Assembly (NCBI GenBank): GCA_964534315.1
Contig: CAZHOV010000025.1
Location: 1-41,905 of the forward strand
Reading direction: 5' to 3'
DNA length: 41,905 bases
Origin: CAZHOV01 sp964534315
Lineage (GTDB): Bacteria; Bacteroidota; Bacteroidia; Chitinophagales; Saprospiraceae
Numbering within the stretch: position 1 is the first letter of the stretch; each line of letters begins with the position of its first letter. Position numbers and translations under genes: made by a program. Positions 41,851-41,905 of the stretch are shown here, piece after piece. Under the pieces are notes generated by a model that had not been told where the DNA came from, did no database searches, and saw nothing but the letters and a program-made list of their open reading frames with translations.

Positions 41851-41905
41851 CCCCTGAACCCTTGAACCCTTGAACCCTTGAACCTTTGAACCTTGAACCT
41901 TCGAA
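41851..41905. repeat. octamer tandem repeat (CCCTTGAA) at the window end
   Basis: Units of CCCCTGAA, CCCTTGAA three times, CCTTTGAA, CCTTGAA and CCTTCGAA continue to the end of the window, so the array is probably longer. It belongs to the same class of short arrays as at 80, 5641, 9186, 9273, 13227 and 31012, but the unit differs. Confidence 0.88.

Overview
The window reads as a chromosomal segment of a Bacteroidota bacterium, probably from the Saprospiria side of the phylum. The signs are a type IX secretion (T9SS) C-terminal sorting domain, a DUF5686/carboxypeptidase-regulatory outer-membrane protein, a B-type ribosomal protein L31, ABC permeases fused to M1 peptidases, an EAD11-like domain, TTTG/TAnnTTTG promoters and few Shine-Dalgarno sequences. 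No rRNA, tRNA, CRISPR array, integrase or transposase was recognised. There are two 10-N assembly gaps (28631-28640 and 40259-40268).

Layout. 1-494: intergenic repeats and a 46-aa membrane micro-protein. 495-5640 (+): an ABC ATPase, its permease-M1 peptidase partner and a TlpA-like thioredoxin. 5641-6100: repeats only. 6101-9209 (+): a HAD hydrolase, a probable EAD11 plus AbiC-like (putative abortive infection) protein, and aspartase. 9272-13192 (-): Lnt and MetG. 13416-17078 (-): a lipoprotein, a YbjN/chaperone-like protein and a large glycine-rich protein whose reading frame is interrupted by an in-frame TAA. 17161-28147 (-): a 13-gene, tightly packed, translationally coupled aryl-polyene/flexirubin-type operon. 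28451-31001 (+): the DUF5686 protein across gap 1. 31204-38383 (-): a secreted protein, a C45 acyltransferase/hydrolase, a TPR membrane protein, a spermidine-synthase-like protein, a GlmU-like protein, L31, a YraN nuclease and a T9SS-exported choice-of-anchor-B protein. 38659-40304 (+): glucose-6-phosphate isomerase across gap 2. 40433-41689 (-): an HTH protein with an apparent signal peptide and a membrane-anchored glucosaminidase.

How the main cluster should work: a tyrosine/aromatic ammonia-lyase supplies a 4-coumarate-type starter. Three catalytically complete ketosynthases, two non-catalytic KS-like partners, two acyl carrier proteins, a ketoreductase and a hotdog dehydratase build a polyene. 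An LpxL-type acyltransferase and a thioesterase release or attach it. The starter-activating ligase, DarA/DarB, glycosyltransferase and exporter are not in this window, so the pathway must be split or unusual.

The most unexpected features are (i) the stand-alone EAD11-AbiC-like defence candidate; (ii) heptamer, octamer and 16-mer tandem repeats that sit on the 3' ends of genes and even encode the last residues of three proteins; (iii) a perfect 29-bp hairpin with a GAA loop; (iv) an in-frame stop in a putative exported-effector gene next to a chaperone-like gene; and (v) two assembly gaps whose true length can be predicted from the reading frame.
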